DNA of 35,097 bases from Rhodoferax sp. Its GTDB lineage: Bacteria > Pseudomonadota > Gammaproteobacteria > Burkholderiales > Burkholderiaceae_C. The stretch is from the NCBI GenBank assembly GCA_003133245.1, contig PKWM01000051.1:1-35097 (forward strand). The letters are read 5' to 3'. The notes under the pieces are model-generated. The model did not search any database and was not told the origin of the DNA. It was given only the letters and a program-made list of their open reading frames with translations. Shown here piece by piece: positions 5,786 through 15,092 of the stretch. Made by a program: the position numbers and the translations under genes. The stretch's first letter is position 1, and every line of letters starts with the position of its first letter.

Positions 5786-8521
5786 TCAGACGCTGGCGGT
5801 GCCAAACACGCTGCGCCACAGTGCCAGCACGGCATCGCGCTGCGGCTGCAAGTTGGGCATGATGGCGTGGGTTGGCTCCTCGTTGAGGCGGGCACGGTGT
5901 TGGACCCGGCGCAATTCACGGTAGGCACTGGCGCTGGCGTGGCCAATGCCGGTGGGCAGCAGCCCCAAGGTTTCAGCACGTTCGAGCAAAGCGATGTTGC
6001 CCGCGTTGTCCATCATTTTGGGATGCTGCGCCGCGTTGGCCAACACCAGATATTGCAAGGCGAACTCGGCATCAATCATGGCGCCGGGGCTGTATTTGAC
6101 GTCGAATTGTTCCGCCTTGACCGGGTGCGCAGCGCGCAGGCGTTCGCGCATCGCAATGATCTCAACCTTCAAGGCTGCAGTGTCTCGCACGGCACCGATC
6201 ACCGCCTGGCGCACCGCATCAAAGCGTTGCCGCAGTGCGTCGTCGCCGAGCACAAAGCGGGCGCGTGTCATGGCCTGGTGCTCCCAGGTCCAGGCGGTGT
6301 TGCTGCCGCGCTGCTCCTGGTAGGCGGCATAAGCGTCAAAAGAAGTAACCAGCAAGCCCGAGTTGCCATTGGGTCGCAGCGCGGTATCAATTTCGTACAA
6401 ATCACCATCACCGGTTTTGACACTGAGCCAATTGATGAGCTTGCGCACCAGGCTGGCATAGACCTCGCTGGCGCGTTCATCGGCATCGTCGTAAACAAAA
6501 ACGATGTCGAGGTCGCTGCCGTAGCCGAGCTCTTTGCCGCCGAGTTTGCCATAGGCGATGATGGCGAACTGAGGGGTTTCGCGGTGCTTGTTTTTCAGCT
6601 GGCTCCAGCACCAGCGGGTAGTCACGCGCAGAATCACTTCGGCCAGTGACGTCAGGTCGTCGGCCACTTGTTCGACCGTCAGCTTGCCTTCCACATCACG
6701 TGCCAATGTGCGGAATACTTCGGCGTGGTGAGCCCGGCGCAACAAGTTGAGCACGGATTCTTCGTCGTCTTCACCGGTGCCGATCAACGAGGCACGTCGA
6801 TAGTCGAGCTCACGCTCAAAATCCAAGGGGCTAAAGCGCTCATCAAGCATGTCGGCGCCGGCGAGTTCGTCGATCACGCCCGGGTGCAGCAACAGGTAGC
6901 GTGCCGGCCAGCGTGCGGCTCCGAGCAAGCGCAGTAGCCGCTCATGCACATAGGGGCGCTCAAGCAGTAGGGCCAGATAGTTTTCCCGACGCAGCAAAGG
7001 TTCGAGCCAGTCGACCAGCCGCACTGCAGCTGCTTCACCAACCCTGCCCTCATGCAACCATTCGGCAGTGCGCGCAATCAGACGCAGCAGTCGCACGCGC
7101 GACTCTTCGCGCAAAGCCAGTACCCGGGGATGCTCGCGCCAGAGCGCTAGGCGCGCAGCAAAAGTCTCTGGCAATTGCGCCAGCAATTCATCAAAACCCG
7201 GCGCAGCCGGGGCCAGCTTGTCAGCTCCGCCATTCGCGCCATGGCAGCCCTTGCAGGCCTGGTCTGTGCCGCCCAGCAGCGCGTCAAATTCTTGCGCAAC
7301 CCCTTCGCGGTAAGCATCGAGCTGGTGCAAAAATGAACGGATGCTGGCAAAACCCAAGCTGGCGGCAATCCACTCCAGATCCGCGTCTTGGGTGGGCAAA
7401 ATATGAGTCTGTTGATCATCAAGGTATTGAATCCGGTGCTCGAGGCGACGCAGGAAGGTATAAGCCTCAGCCAGCGCATCGGCAGTTTTTTGCGGCATCA
7501 GAGCGGCTCTGGCCAGCCGCGCCAGGGCACTCAGAGTCGGACGCGTTCTGAGTTCCGGGAACTGGCCTCCGCGCACCACTTGGAGCAGTTGCACGGTAAA
7601 TTCAATTTCACGAATACCGCCACGCGAGAGCTTGACATCGTTGGCGCGCTCGGGGTGGCCGTTGCTGCGCTTGATGGCGTGCTCACGAATTTGCCGGTGC
7701 AGCGCGCGCAAGGCGTCAAAAACGCTGTAGTCCAGGTAGCGCCTGAAGACGAAGGGCATGACTACCGCACGCAGCGCTTGAGTTGACCCGTCGCTGGCTG
7801 CGCCCAGCTTGGCCACCACCCGACTTTTGAGCCAGGCAAAGCGCTCCCACTCACGCCCCTGCACGTGCAGATATTCTTCGAGCGCACCCAGTGATGTGGC
7901 GGCAGGCCCGGCGTTGCCGTTGGGGCGCAAGGCCAGATCGACGCGAAAGACAAAGCCGTGCTCAGTGCTGTCGCCAATCAGTGCGTAGATGGCGCGCACC
8001 GCTTTGGCAAAGTACTCCTGGTTTGACAGGCGGCCACGTCCCTGGGCGTCGCCGCTGCTGTCGCCGTCCGCCTCAAAGACGTAAATCAGGTCGATGTCGC
8101 TCGAAACATTGAGCTCTCGCGCGCCGAGTTTGCCCATGCCAACGACCCAGAGTTGAACGCTCTGACCCGCCGGAGTTCGCGCGATGCCATGACTTTGTTC
8201 CAGTGTTTTCTGTACTTCGCAGCAGGCCTGTTTGAGCGCGAACTCGGCCAGATCGGTCATGACTTGAGTCACCTGCGCCAGGGTAAGCTGTTGCTCACAG
8301 TCCAACTCCAACAGGCGTTCAAGTACCAATTGCCGGGTGACACGCAAGGCACTGCCCACATCCAGGCCCGAGCTGCGCAGAGCCTCAAATGTCTGCGCCA
8401 TCGAGACCGGGCTGGGGACGCCCGCCGGCAACAAATGGAGTTGACTCTCATAACGGCGGCGCACACGTTGTCCAAAGCGCGAGTAGGATAACAGCGTGGC
8501 TCGGGTCATAATTCTTGTCAT
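5786..8521 (-). CDS. glnE: Bifunctional glutamine synthetase adenylyltransferase/adenylyl-removing enzyme
   Basis: GlnE adenylylates and de-adenylylates glutamine synthetase in response to PII, tuning nitrogen assimilation in the cytoplasm. The protein has two nucleotidyltransferase halves: the N-terminal removase half with ELNVSSDIDLIYVF and the C-terminal transferase half with GKELGYGSDLDIVFVY, each supplying the paired Asp metal ligands. From the ATG at 8521 the length is 911 aa, close to the usual ~950. The frame is open to 8707, but that extension would overlap yhdP on the other strand and has no family-like sequence. AGGAG precedes 8521 at a short distance; an ATG at 8509 is an alternative start. 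The gene is divergent from yhdP with only 14 bp between the two starts, so their promoters must lie inside each other's coding regions. Confidence 0.93.
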   Translation of the reverse strand: MTRIMTRATLLSYSRFGQRVRRRYESQLHLLPAGVPSPVSMAQTFEALRSSGLDVGSALRVTRQLVLERLLELDCEQQLTLAQVTQVMTDLAEFALKQACCEVQKTLEQSHGIARTPAGQSVQLWVVGMGKLGARELNVSSDIDLIYVFEADGDSSGDAQGRGRLSNQEYFAKAVRAIYALIGDSTEHGFVFRVDLALRPNGNAGPAATSLGALEEYLHVQGREWERFAWLKSRVVAKLGAASDGSTQALRAVVMPFVFRRYLDYSVFDALRALHRQIREHAIKRSNGHPERANDVKLSRGGIREIEFTVQLLQVVRGGQFPELRTRPTLSALARLARAALMPQKTADALAEAYTFLRRLEHRIQYLDDQQTHILPTQDADLEWIAASLGFASIRSFLHQLDAYREGVAQEFDALLGGTDQACKGCHGANGGADKLAPAAPGFDELLAQLPETFAARLALWREHPRVLALREESRVRLLRLIARTAEWLHEGRVGEAAAVRLVDWLEPLLRRENYLALLLERPYVHERLLRLLGAARWPARYLLLHPGVIDELAGADMLDERFSPLDFERELDYRRASLIGTGEDDEESVLNLLRRAHHAEVFRTLARDVEGKLTVEQVADDLTSLAEVILRVTTRWCWSQLKNKHRETPQFAIIAYGKLGGKELGYGSDLDIVFVYDDADERASEVYASLVRKLINWLSVKTGDGDLYEIDTALRPNGNSGLLVTSFDAYAAYQEQRGSNTAWTWEHQAMTRARFVLGDDALRQRFDAVRQAVIGAVRDTAALKVEIIAMRERLRAAHPVKAEQFDVKYSPGAMIDAEFALQYLVLANAAQHPKMMDNAGNIALLERAETLGLLPTGIGHASASAYRELRRVQHRARLNEEPTHAIMPNLQPQRDAVLALWRSVFGTASV

Positions 8522-8535
8522 AGCTCCTAATTCCA

Positions 8536-11500
8536 ATGATTGAATTGACACACGCACATTCACCCCGGCTAAAAATATTAACCAACCTGGCGCGCTGGAC
8601 GCTGGGTTTGGTGCTGGTGGCGTGGTTTGTTTTTGGGCTGGCCTGGGGTGCGCTTCAGTGGTTGATTGTGCCGCGAATCGGGGAATTTCGCCCACAGCTC
8701 GAAGCACGGGCGACGCAACTGCTGGGGGTACCGGTGCGTATCGGTGCCATCGCGACCCATTCGACCGGCATGATCCCTTCGGTTGAGCTCACTGATGTGC
8801 AACTTTTTGATGCGCAGGGTCGAGTAGCCTTGCGGCTACCGCGGGTATTGGCAGCCCTCTCGCCGCGCTCATTGTGGCGATTCGGCTTTGAGCAGCTTTA
8901 CGTGGATCACCCAACGCTTAACATCCGGCGCGCGCTGGATGGGAAAATTTACGTCGCCGGGCTTGATTTTTCAAAAAATGGTGCTGCCAACGAGGGTGCC
9001 ACCGACTGGTTTTTTTCGCAAATCGAGTTTGCCATTCATGACGGCAGTATCGAGTGGACAGATGAATTGCGATCGGCCCCGGCGCTGGCACTGAGTCAGG
9101 TCGAATTGGTGGTGCGCAACCAGGGGCGTCGGCACAACCTGCGGCTCGATGCCACACCGCCTGCGTCATGGGGTGAGCGCTTCAGTTTACGGGGCATGTT
9201 CCAGCAGCCTTTGCTGGCGCGCCACAGCGGTGCCTGGCGGGATTGGCAGGGCCGGCTCTACGGTGCTTTTACACGGGTTGATTTGTCAGAGCTGCGACGT
9301 TACAGCGATATCGGTGTCGATCTGCACCAGGGCAATGGCGCACTCACGGCCTGGGCCGACGTGAGCCAGGGCCAGGTGGTGGCAGCGGTGGCCGATATGG
9401 CGCTGGCGCAAGTCAGCGTCACTTTGGGCAGTGGTTTGCAAGCCTTGGCGTTGCAGTCCGTTCATGGCCGTTTGGGGGGAAGCCCTCTGGTTAATGGCTT
9501 TGAATTTTCAACCCAGGCGCTGACGTTTGACACGGCGGACGGCTTGCACTGGCCGGGTGGCAATGTCAGTGTCAGCTATCTGGGAGCGCAAGGAAAAATG
9601 GCGGCGCACGGCGAAATCAAGGCAGACCAGCTCGACCTGGCCGCATTGGCGCAAATAGCGGCTCGTTTGCCGGTTGACGCTGGCGTGCGGGCCGCGTTGC
9701 TGGCGTACGCGCCCAAAGGTCGCTTACAGCAGATTGTGGCCAACTGGCAAGGCCCGCTGGCGGCTTTGAGCCAATATCAGGTCAAGGGCCAGGTGAGCCA
9801 GCTTGAACTGGCCACCACGGCCAATTCTCCCGGCATTCGAGGTGCCAATGTCGAATTTGATTTCAACCAGTCGAGCGGCCTTGCCAGCATCAGTCTGGTT
9901 AACGGTGCGCTGGAGCTGCCCACAATTTTTGACGAGGCGCTAATTCCTGTGACCCAGTTGTCAACGGACGCTAAATGGCAAGTCAAAGGCGAGCGTATTG
10001 CGGTGCAGTTACCCAACTTAAAGTTCAGCAATGCCGATGCCCAGGGCGAGGCGCAAATCAAATGGGAGACCAGCGACCCAACAAGCTCCAAGGCCCACGC
10101 GCGCTTTCCCGGCGTACTCGATTTGCAGGGTTCCCTCAGCCGTGCCGACGGCACCAGGGTGCATCGTTATCTGCCCTTGATCATCAAGCGGGAAGTGCGT
10201 GAGTACGTGCGCGAAGCGATCCAAGCCGGGAGCGCCAACTCGGTCAAGTTCAAGGTCAAGGGTGATCTCAATAACATGCCCTTTACCGACCCCAAACAAG
10301 GTGAATTCAGAATTTCTGCCGCTGTTCAGAATGCCACGTTTGCCTATGTACCGGGCAAGCTGCAAACCAGAGACACCTTGCCCTGGCCGGCATTGACGCA
10401 ACTCAGTGGTGAACTGGTGTTTGAACGCGCCCAGATGCAGGTTCGCGCGGCCAGCGCAACAATGGGGGCCAGCTCAGGCTTGCAGGTCAGCAAGGTCGAA
10501 GCGACCATCGCCGACCTGAAACACGCGACGGTGAGCGTCAACGCACAGGTGCACGGCGCACTGGCTGAGGCACTCGGGGTTGTCAACGGCTCGCCGCTGG
10601 CGTTGATGACGGGTCAGGCGCTGGGTAGATCGCTGGCCAGTGGCAGTGCCGATTACAAGTTGAAACTAACGCTGCCGATTGCCAGCCTTAACCAATCAAC
10701 GGTACAGGGCAGTGTGACACTGCTTGGTAATGATATCCAGATCACGTCTGACACACCCAAATTGACACGCTCACGAGGCGTGGTGAATTTTTCCGAAAAC
10801 GGTTTTTCACTTGTCGGCGGGCAGGCCCGAATGCTGGGCGGTGATGTTCGTTTGGAGGGCGGCTCGCTAGGACTCCCTGCTACCAACGCCAACGCAGCAA
10901 CACCCTCAATGCTGATCCGCGCCAGTGGCACGGCTTCGGCTGACGGTTTGCGTCAAGCCAAGGAGTTGGGCCTGGTCGCTCGTTTGGCGCAATATGCCAG
11001 TGGCAGCACGACTTACACCGCTGCCTTGGCGCTGCGCCGCGGCGAGCCTGAGCTCAGCGTTGTTAGCAATTTGCAGGGTCTTGGCCTGAATTTGCCCGCA
11101 CCATTCAACAAGAGCGCTGAGGCGATACTGCCTTTTCGTCTTGAAAACGTGTTGCTGCCCGATTCCCTGCCGCCATTGTTGAATGCGCCGCCACGCCGGC
11201 AGGATCGGCTCACATTGGAACTCGGGCGGGTCGCCTCGATCATGTATTTACGCGACCTTTCGGAACCTGAACCACGCGTCATGCGCGGTAGCATTGGGAT
11301 CGGCTTGTCGCCGCAAGAGTCCGCCCCGCCCCCCGATGCCGGGGTGCTGGCCAACCTCAACTTGAGCGTCTTCGACCTGGACGCCTGGCAGCGCGTATTG
11401 TCGCAAGTCACTGCAAGCTCCGTGAGCAGCACCACCCCTGGCACCCTGAGTTACTTTCCAAACCGCTTGGCACTGCGCTCGCCGGAGTTGACTTTCGGTG

Positions 11501-12582
11501 GCCGAAAACTCAATAACGTGGTGGTCGGGGGCTCGCGTGAAGGGCTGCTGTGGCGGGCGAATCTGGACGCCAATGAACTCAATGGTTACCTTGAATACCG
11601 TCAGTCTTCGGACTCTGGTGCCGGACGCGTCTATGCCCGACTCGCCCGGTTGAGCATGGCGCAGAGCGCCGCCAACGAAGTCGAAGCATTGCTGAGCGAG
11701 CAACCGGCGAGCATTCCGGCACTCGACGTCATGGTGGAAGACTTCGAGTTGCGCGGCAAACGGCTTGGACACTTGGAGGTAGAAGCCATCAACCTGGGTG
11801 CTGAGGCAACTGGCGCGCGCGAATGGCGGCTTAACAAACTCAACCTGATCATGCCGGAAGCCGTGCTAAGGGCAAGCGGTAATTGGGCCAGTGTCAACGC
11901 CCAGGGCGATGCGCTCGGTTTCACCCCACCCAAGAGCGCGCCGCCGCGTCGGCGCACAGTATTAAATTTCAAACTTGACATTGCCGATAGCGGCGAACTG
12001 TTGTCGCGTTTTGGTATGCCGGGCGTGGTTCGAAAAGGGCGGGGCAAGATGGAGGGGCAAGTCGCCTGGCTAGGCTCGCCAATCAACCTGGATTACCCCT
12101 CCATGACCGGCGCTTTTACGGTCAATGTTGAAGCCGGACAATTTTTGAAAACCGACCCGGGTATTGCCAAATTGCTGGGGGTGTTGAGCCTGCAAGCCTT
12201 GCCGCGACGACTGACGCTCGATTTCAGGGATGTCTTCAGCGACGGCTTTTCTTTTGATTTCCTGCGCGGTGACGTCGGCATTGAGCAGGGCATCGCAAAA
12301 ACCAATAATCTGCAAATGAAGGGCGTCAATGCCGCCGTGATGATGGAAGGGCAAGCCGATATTGCCAAAGAAACTCAGGACTTAAAGGTTGTGGTGATTC
12401 CTGAAATCAATGCTGGGACAGCATCATTGATCGCCTCGGCCATCAATCCGGCGGTCGGCCTGGGCACTTTTTTGGCGCAGTGGTTCCTGCGCCAGCCATT
12501 GATTAAATCAGCGACCCAGGAATTTCACATTGATGGCAGTTGGGCTGACCCAAAAATCACCAAGCTGCAACGTCAACCGTGA
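8536..12582 (+). CDS. yhdP: YhdP family AsmA-like envelope protein
   Basis: A very large protein (1348 aa) with one N-terminal membrane helix (about residues 21-46, WTLGLVLVAWFVFGLAWGAL) followed by a long periplasmic region of beta-rich repeats and no enzymatic motif. Its length, the anchor, the DUF3971-like middle and the AsmA-like C-terminal section (ending with NAGTASLIASAINPAVGLGTFLAQ) fit YhdP/TIGR02099. In E. coli, YhdP belongs to the AsmA-like proteins (with TamB and YdbH) that carry phospholipids between the inner and outer membranes; this role is inferred here. No clear ribosome site is seen before 8536. mltA follows 72 bp later on the same strand and may be co-transcribed. Confidence 0.88.
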   Translation: MIELTHAHSPRLKILTNLARWTLGLVLVAWFVFGLAWGALQWLIVPRIGEFRPQLEARATQLLGVPVRIGAIATHSTGMIPSVELTDVQLFDAQGRVALRLPRVLAALSPRSLWRFGFEQLYVDHPTLNIRRALDGKIYVAGLDFSKNGAANEGATDWFFSQIEFAIHDGSIEWTDELRSAPALALSQVELVVRNQGRRHNLRLDATPPASWGERFSLRGMFQQPLLARHSGAWRDWQGRLYGAFTRVDLSELRRYSDIGVDLHQGNGALTAWADVSQGQVVAAVADMALAQVSVTLGSGLQALALQSVHGRLGGSPLVNGFEFSTQALTFDTADGLHWPGGNVSVSYLGAQGKMAAHGEIKADQLDLAALAQIAARLPVDAGVRAALLAYAPKGRLQQIVANWQGPLAALSQYQVKGQVSQLELATTANSPGIRGANVEFDFNQSSGLASISLVNGALELPTIFDEALIPVTQLSTDAKWQVKGERIAVQLPNLKFSNADAQGEAQIKWETSDPTSSKAHARFPGVLDLQGSLSRADGTRVHRYLPLIIKREVREYVREAIQAGSANSVKFKVKGDLNNMPFTDPKQGEFRISAAVQNATFAYVPGKLQTRDTLPWPALTQLSGELVFERAQMQVRAASATMGASSGLQVSKVEATIADLKHATVSVNAQVHGALAEALGVVNGSPLALMTGQALGRSLASGSADYKLKLTLPIASLNQSTVQGSVTLLGNDIQITSDTPKLTRSRGVVNFSENGFSLVGGQARMLGGDVRLEGGSLGLPATNANAATPSMLIRASGTASADGLRQAKELGLVARLAQYASGSTTYTAALALRRGEPELSVVSNLQGLGLNLPAPFNKSAEAILPFRLENVLLPDSLPPLLNAPPRRQDRLTLELGRVASIMYLRDLSEPEPRVMRGSIGIGLSPQESAPPPDAGVLANLNLSVFDLDAWQRVLSQVTASSVSSTTPGTLSYFPNRLALRSPELTFGGRKLNNVVVGGSREGLLWRANLDANELNGYLEYRQSSDSGAGRVYARLARLSMAQSAANEVEALLSEQPASIPALDVMVEDFELRGKRLGHLEVEAINLGAEATGAREWRLNKLNLIMPEAVLRASGNWASVNAQGDALGFTPPKSAPPRRRTVLNFKLDIADSGELLSRFGMPGVVRKGRGKMEGQVAWLGSPINLDYPSMTGAFTVNVEAGQFLKTDPGIAKLLGVLSLQALPRRLTLDFRDVFSDGFSFDFLRGDVGIEQGIAKTNNLQMKGVNAAVMMEGQADIAKETQDLKVVVIPEINAGTASLIASAINPAVGLGTFLAQWFLRQPLIKSATQEFHIDGSWADPKITKLQRQP

Positions 12583-12654
12583 GCGCGAAACAGGGTTCAC
12601 CAGACAATCAACAACAAAGCCAGCGCGGCGACGGCCTTAAGCAAGAATAAACGC

Positions 12655-13812
12655 ATGAACCGACATTTGTGGACCGTGTTGAGTGGTTTGATGGCAGGAC
12701 TGTTGCTGGCCTGCGGCAGTGCGCCAGTGTCGGCACCCGTTGTTGAAGTACAGCCTTCAACCGTGACCGGGCCTTCACGTCAAGGCGAATCAACCGACGA
12801 CACCGCCGTTTTACCAGAGCCCATTATGCGAGCCAAAAGCCGGTGGATTCCCGTACGCTGGGCGGCGCTGCCGGGCTTCGAAGATGACACCCTGTTTGAG
12901 GCCTGGAATGCCTGGCTGAAAAGTTGTGCGCGACCGGGCCCGGTATTTGCGAAGCTATGCAGCGAAGTGCGGCGCTTGAGCATTGGCAGCGCCGAAGAAC
13001 AGCGCACCTGGCTTTTGCAACGGCTGCAACCTTACCGGGTAGAAGATTTATCAGGCAATGACAACGGGCTGTTGACCGCTTATTTCGAACCCGTGCTGGA
13101 AGCCATGCGTACCGCCAGCGTAAACTTTACGGTACCTTTATACCGACCACCGAGCGGTCTGACGCAACGCCAACCCTGGTACACCCGCCGGGAGATCGAT
13201 ACCTCGGCAGTGGCGCAGGCGGCGCTCCATGGGCATGAAATTGCGTTTCTGGCAAACCCGATCGACGCCCTGATATTGCAGATCCAGGGTTCCGGACGTT
13301 TGCGAATCACCGAAGCTGACGGCAGCCAGGTTTGGGTGCGCTTGGCTTACGCCGCCTCCAACGAGCAACCGTATCAGAGTGTGGGCCGCTGGCTGCTTGA
13401 CCAAGGCGCGCTACGGGATGCTTCCTGGCCTGCCATCAAGTCCTGGGCGACGCAGAACCCGCTGCGCATCAATGAGATGCTATGGAGCAATCCACGCACC
13501 GTTTTCTTCCGGGAAGAGCGCCTGCCAGATCGGGATGCCGATTCGGGGCCCAGGGGCGCGCAGGGTGTAGCACTGACACCGGGGCGCTCGATTGCGGTGG
13601 ATCCCCTGAGCATTCCTTTTGGAACACCCGTATGGTTGGCCTCCAGTGGCCCCAACGTCAAGTTGCAAAAGCTGGTGCTGGCGCAGGACACTGGCAGCGC
13701 CATTGTGGGCGCGGTGCGGGCCGATTATTTTGTTGGTTTGGGAGCGGCGGCGGCCGATTTTGCAGGTCGTCTCAAGCAGCCGTTGCATCTTTGGGTATTG
13801 TGGCCAAAGTAA
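12655..13812 (+). CDS. mltA: Membrane-bound lytic murein transglycosylase A
   Basis: MltA cleaves the glycan strand of peptidoglycan, forming 1,6-anhydromuramyl ends, at the inner face of the outer membrane. The 385-aa product begins with a lipoprotein signal peptide whose lipobox is LLAC (Cys20). The MltA domain follows (GLLTAYFEPVLEA; LQIQGSGRL), and then the C-terminal 3D domain with AQDTGSAIVGAVRADYFVG, which contains the catalytic Asp region. The family's normal length is about 365 aa. The gene lies 72 bp after yhdP and is followed by a separate promoter for the next gene. The ribosome site before 12655 is weak. Confidence 0.93.
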   Translation: MNRHLWTVLSGLMAGLLLACGSAPVSAPVVEVQPSTVTGPSRQGESTDDTAVLPEPIMRAKSRWIPVRWAALPGFEDDTLFEAWNAWLKSCARPGPVFAKLCSEVRRLSIGSAEEQRTWLLQRLQPYRVEDLSGNDNGLLTAYFEPVLEAMRTASVNFTVPLYRPPSGLTQRQPWYTRREIDTSAVAQAALHGHEIAFLANPIDALILQIQGSGRLRITEADGSQVWVRLAYAASNEQPYQSVGRWLLDQGALRDASWPAIKSWATQNPLRINEMLWSNPRTVFFREERLPDRDADSGPRGAQGVALTPGRSIAVDPLSIPFGTPVWLASSGPNVKLQKLVLAQDTGSAIVGAVRADYFVGLGAAAADFAGRLKQPLHLWVLWPK

Positions 13813-13817
13813 AAAAA

Positions 13818-13846
13818 TTGTGAAAGTATGAAAATTGACGCATAAT
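13818..13846 (+). promoter_or_regulatory. Sigma-70-type promoter for the RRM protein gene
   Basis: TTGTGA (13818-13823) and CATAAT (13841-13846) are separated by 17 bp, the optimal spacing. Transcription would start near 13853, giving a leader of about 140 nt before the ATG at 13994. Such long leaders are common in cold-shock and RNA-chaperone genes, which fits an RNA-binding product. The prediction rests on sequence alone. Confidence 0.45.
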
Positions 13847-13993
13847 GCGCCGGTATTGCCGAAAATCGGTTGTACAAGTTTGCGGTGTTTAGTCAGTTTC
13901 GCGTCTGCTTTAAGTCTTCATTCGTTTGTTGATTGCGTGGTAATAGCGGTTATAGACTCCATCGCGTTTTGAGTCATTTTGAGGAGTCCTTTT

Positions 13994-14422
13994 ATGGGCA
14001 ACAAACTTTACGTGGGCAATCTGCCCTACACATTCCGTGATGAAGACCTGCAGCAAGCTTTTGCCGCACACGGCACCGTCACCAGCGCCAAAGTCATGAT
14101 GGAACGTGACACCGGCCGTTCCAAAGGCTTCGGCTTTGTGGAAATGGGTAGCGACGCTGAAGCACAAGCAGCCATTGCCGGTATGAACGGCCAACAATAC
14201 GGTGGTCGCGGCCTCGTGGTCAACGAAGCCCGTCCCATGGAAGCACGCCCTCCACGCACTGGCGGCGGCTTCGGTGGTGGCGCTGGCGGCGGCCGTAGTG
14301 GTGGCGGCGGTTACGGCGGCGGCGCTGGCGGTGGCGGCGGTTACGGCGGCGGCGCTGGCGGCGGTCGTAGCGGTGGCGGCGGTTACGGCGGTGGCGCTGG
14401 CGGCGGTCGTAGCAGTTACTAA
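13994..14422 (+). CDS. Glycine-rich RRM RNA-binding protein
   Basis: A 142-aa protein with one RNA recognition motif and a glycine-rich tail. RNP2 is LYVGNL (residues 4-9) and RNP1 is KGFGFVEM (about residues 43-50), both with the aromatic residues that stack on RNA. After residue ~88 the tail is made of repeats of RSGGGGYGGGAGGG and GGYGGGAGG, encoded by near-identical DNA repeats. Such proteins in cyanobacteria and proteobacteria are often cold-induced RNA chaperones; the role here is inferred. The ATG at 13994 was chosen because GAGGAG lies 7 nt upstream; a TTG at 13979 in frame precedes the ribosome site. The gene has its own promoter and ends in a double hairpin, facing lptC. Confidence 0.88.
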   Translation: MGNKLYVGNLPYTFRDEDLQQAFAAHGTVTSAKVMMERDTGRSKGFGFVEMGSDAEAQAAIAGMNGQQYGGRGLVVNEARPMEARPPRTGGGFGGGAGGGRSGGGGYGGGAGGGGGYGGGAGGGRSGGGGYGGGAGGGRSSY

Positions 14423-14426
14423 GCCT

Positions 14427-14476
14427 TTGATTGACTGCGAGTCAATCAAAAACAAAGGGGCCCTTGTGGCCCCTTT
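14427..14476. terminator. Double hairpin terminator between RRM gene and lptC
   Basis: There are two successive perfect hairpins. TTGATTGACT-gcg-AGTCAATCAA (14427-14449) is followed by AAAAAC. AAAGGGGCC-cttgt-GGCCCCTTT (14454-14476) is followed by ctcattt and ends just before the lptC stop. The two genes converge, so the pair probably stops transcription from both sides. The second hairpin is GC-rich with A and T flanks, which suits bidirectional termination. Confidence 0.75.
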
Positions 14477-14477
14477 C

Positions 14478-15092
14478 TCATTTCAGCTCGGGCAGCAGCA
14501 AACCTTTGACATGCCCTTTGAGCAACAGCACATGACCGGGCTTGTCAAAGTCCATCGTGTCGGCCGAAAAGCGATCTTTGCCCCTTATCATCTCTACCGG
14601 CTGATGCGACTGGATACGCTCGGTCAGCATGAACGCATGTAAATATTCACTGCGAAATTCCAGCTCAGGTTCCGTTTGTCCGTTCTGACTCAGCGCCGCT
14701 GCGCGCACCACCCGTGCCTTGCCAAACAACTGCACCTCGGAGGCATCACTATTGATCAAGGCCTGGCTGGCAGTCGCGACAGACAGTTGGCCTTCTGGAT
14801 TAAATGAACGAATCCGCACAAGGTCAATTTCCAGCGTATCGGTGTCCGGGTAATGACGTGCATCGGTACCTGCCACTTCGCTTTTAAGACGGCCAGTCGC
14901 ATCAAACGTTTTGACAGAAAATTTGCGCATGAGGTAGTCAGGATCATGCCGTGGCGCCGGCTCTTGTTGAGCCGGCGCCAACAGGGGCGTACTTCGAACC
15001 AACCAATAAGTCCCGAGCGCCAGTAGGCCCATGAGAATGACAGGCAGATACAGCGACAAGCGCTCCCAAATAGTGCGCAGCAACTTGCTCAC
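14478..15092 (-). CDS. lptC: LPS export protein LptC
   Basis: LptC is an inner-membrane protein with a periplasmic beta-jellyroll that passes lipopolysaccharide from LptBFG to LptA. The product has 204 aa with one N-terminal helix (about residues 12-33, LYLPVILMGLLALGTYWLV) and a periplasmic domain of alternating beta strands (MRKFSVKTFDATGRLKSEV...), as in the family. The start overlaps kdsC by 4 bp. It ends against the terminator of the convergent RRM gene, so lptA and lptB, which often follow lptC in proteobacteria, are not here. Confidence 0.85.
   Translation of the reverse strand: MSKLLRTIWERLSLYLPVILMGLLALGTYWLVRSTPLLAPAQQEPAPRHDPDYLMRKFSVKTFDATGRLKSEVAGTDARHYPDTDTLEIDLVRIRSFNPEGQLSVATASQALINSDASEVQLFGKARVVRAAALSQNGQTEPELEFRSEYLHAFMLTERIQSHQPVEMIRGKDRFSADTMDFDKPGHVLLLKGHVKGLLLPELK

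Noticed and set aside
8522..8707. Upstream extension of glnE by 62 codons
   Set aside because: It overlaps the yhdP coding start on the other strand and does not look like GlnE; the ATG at 8521 gives the normal length.
14270..14420. Tandem repeats in the RRM gene as a CRISPR-like or satellite array
   Set aside because: They encode the in-frame Gly-rich tail and have no spacers.
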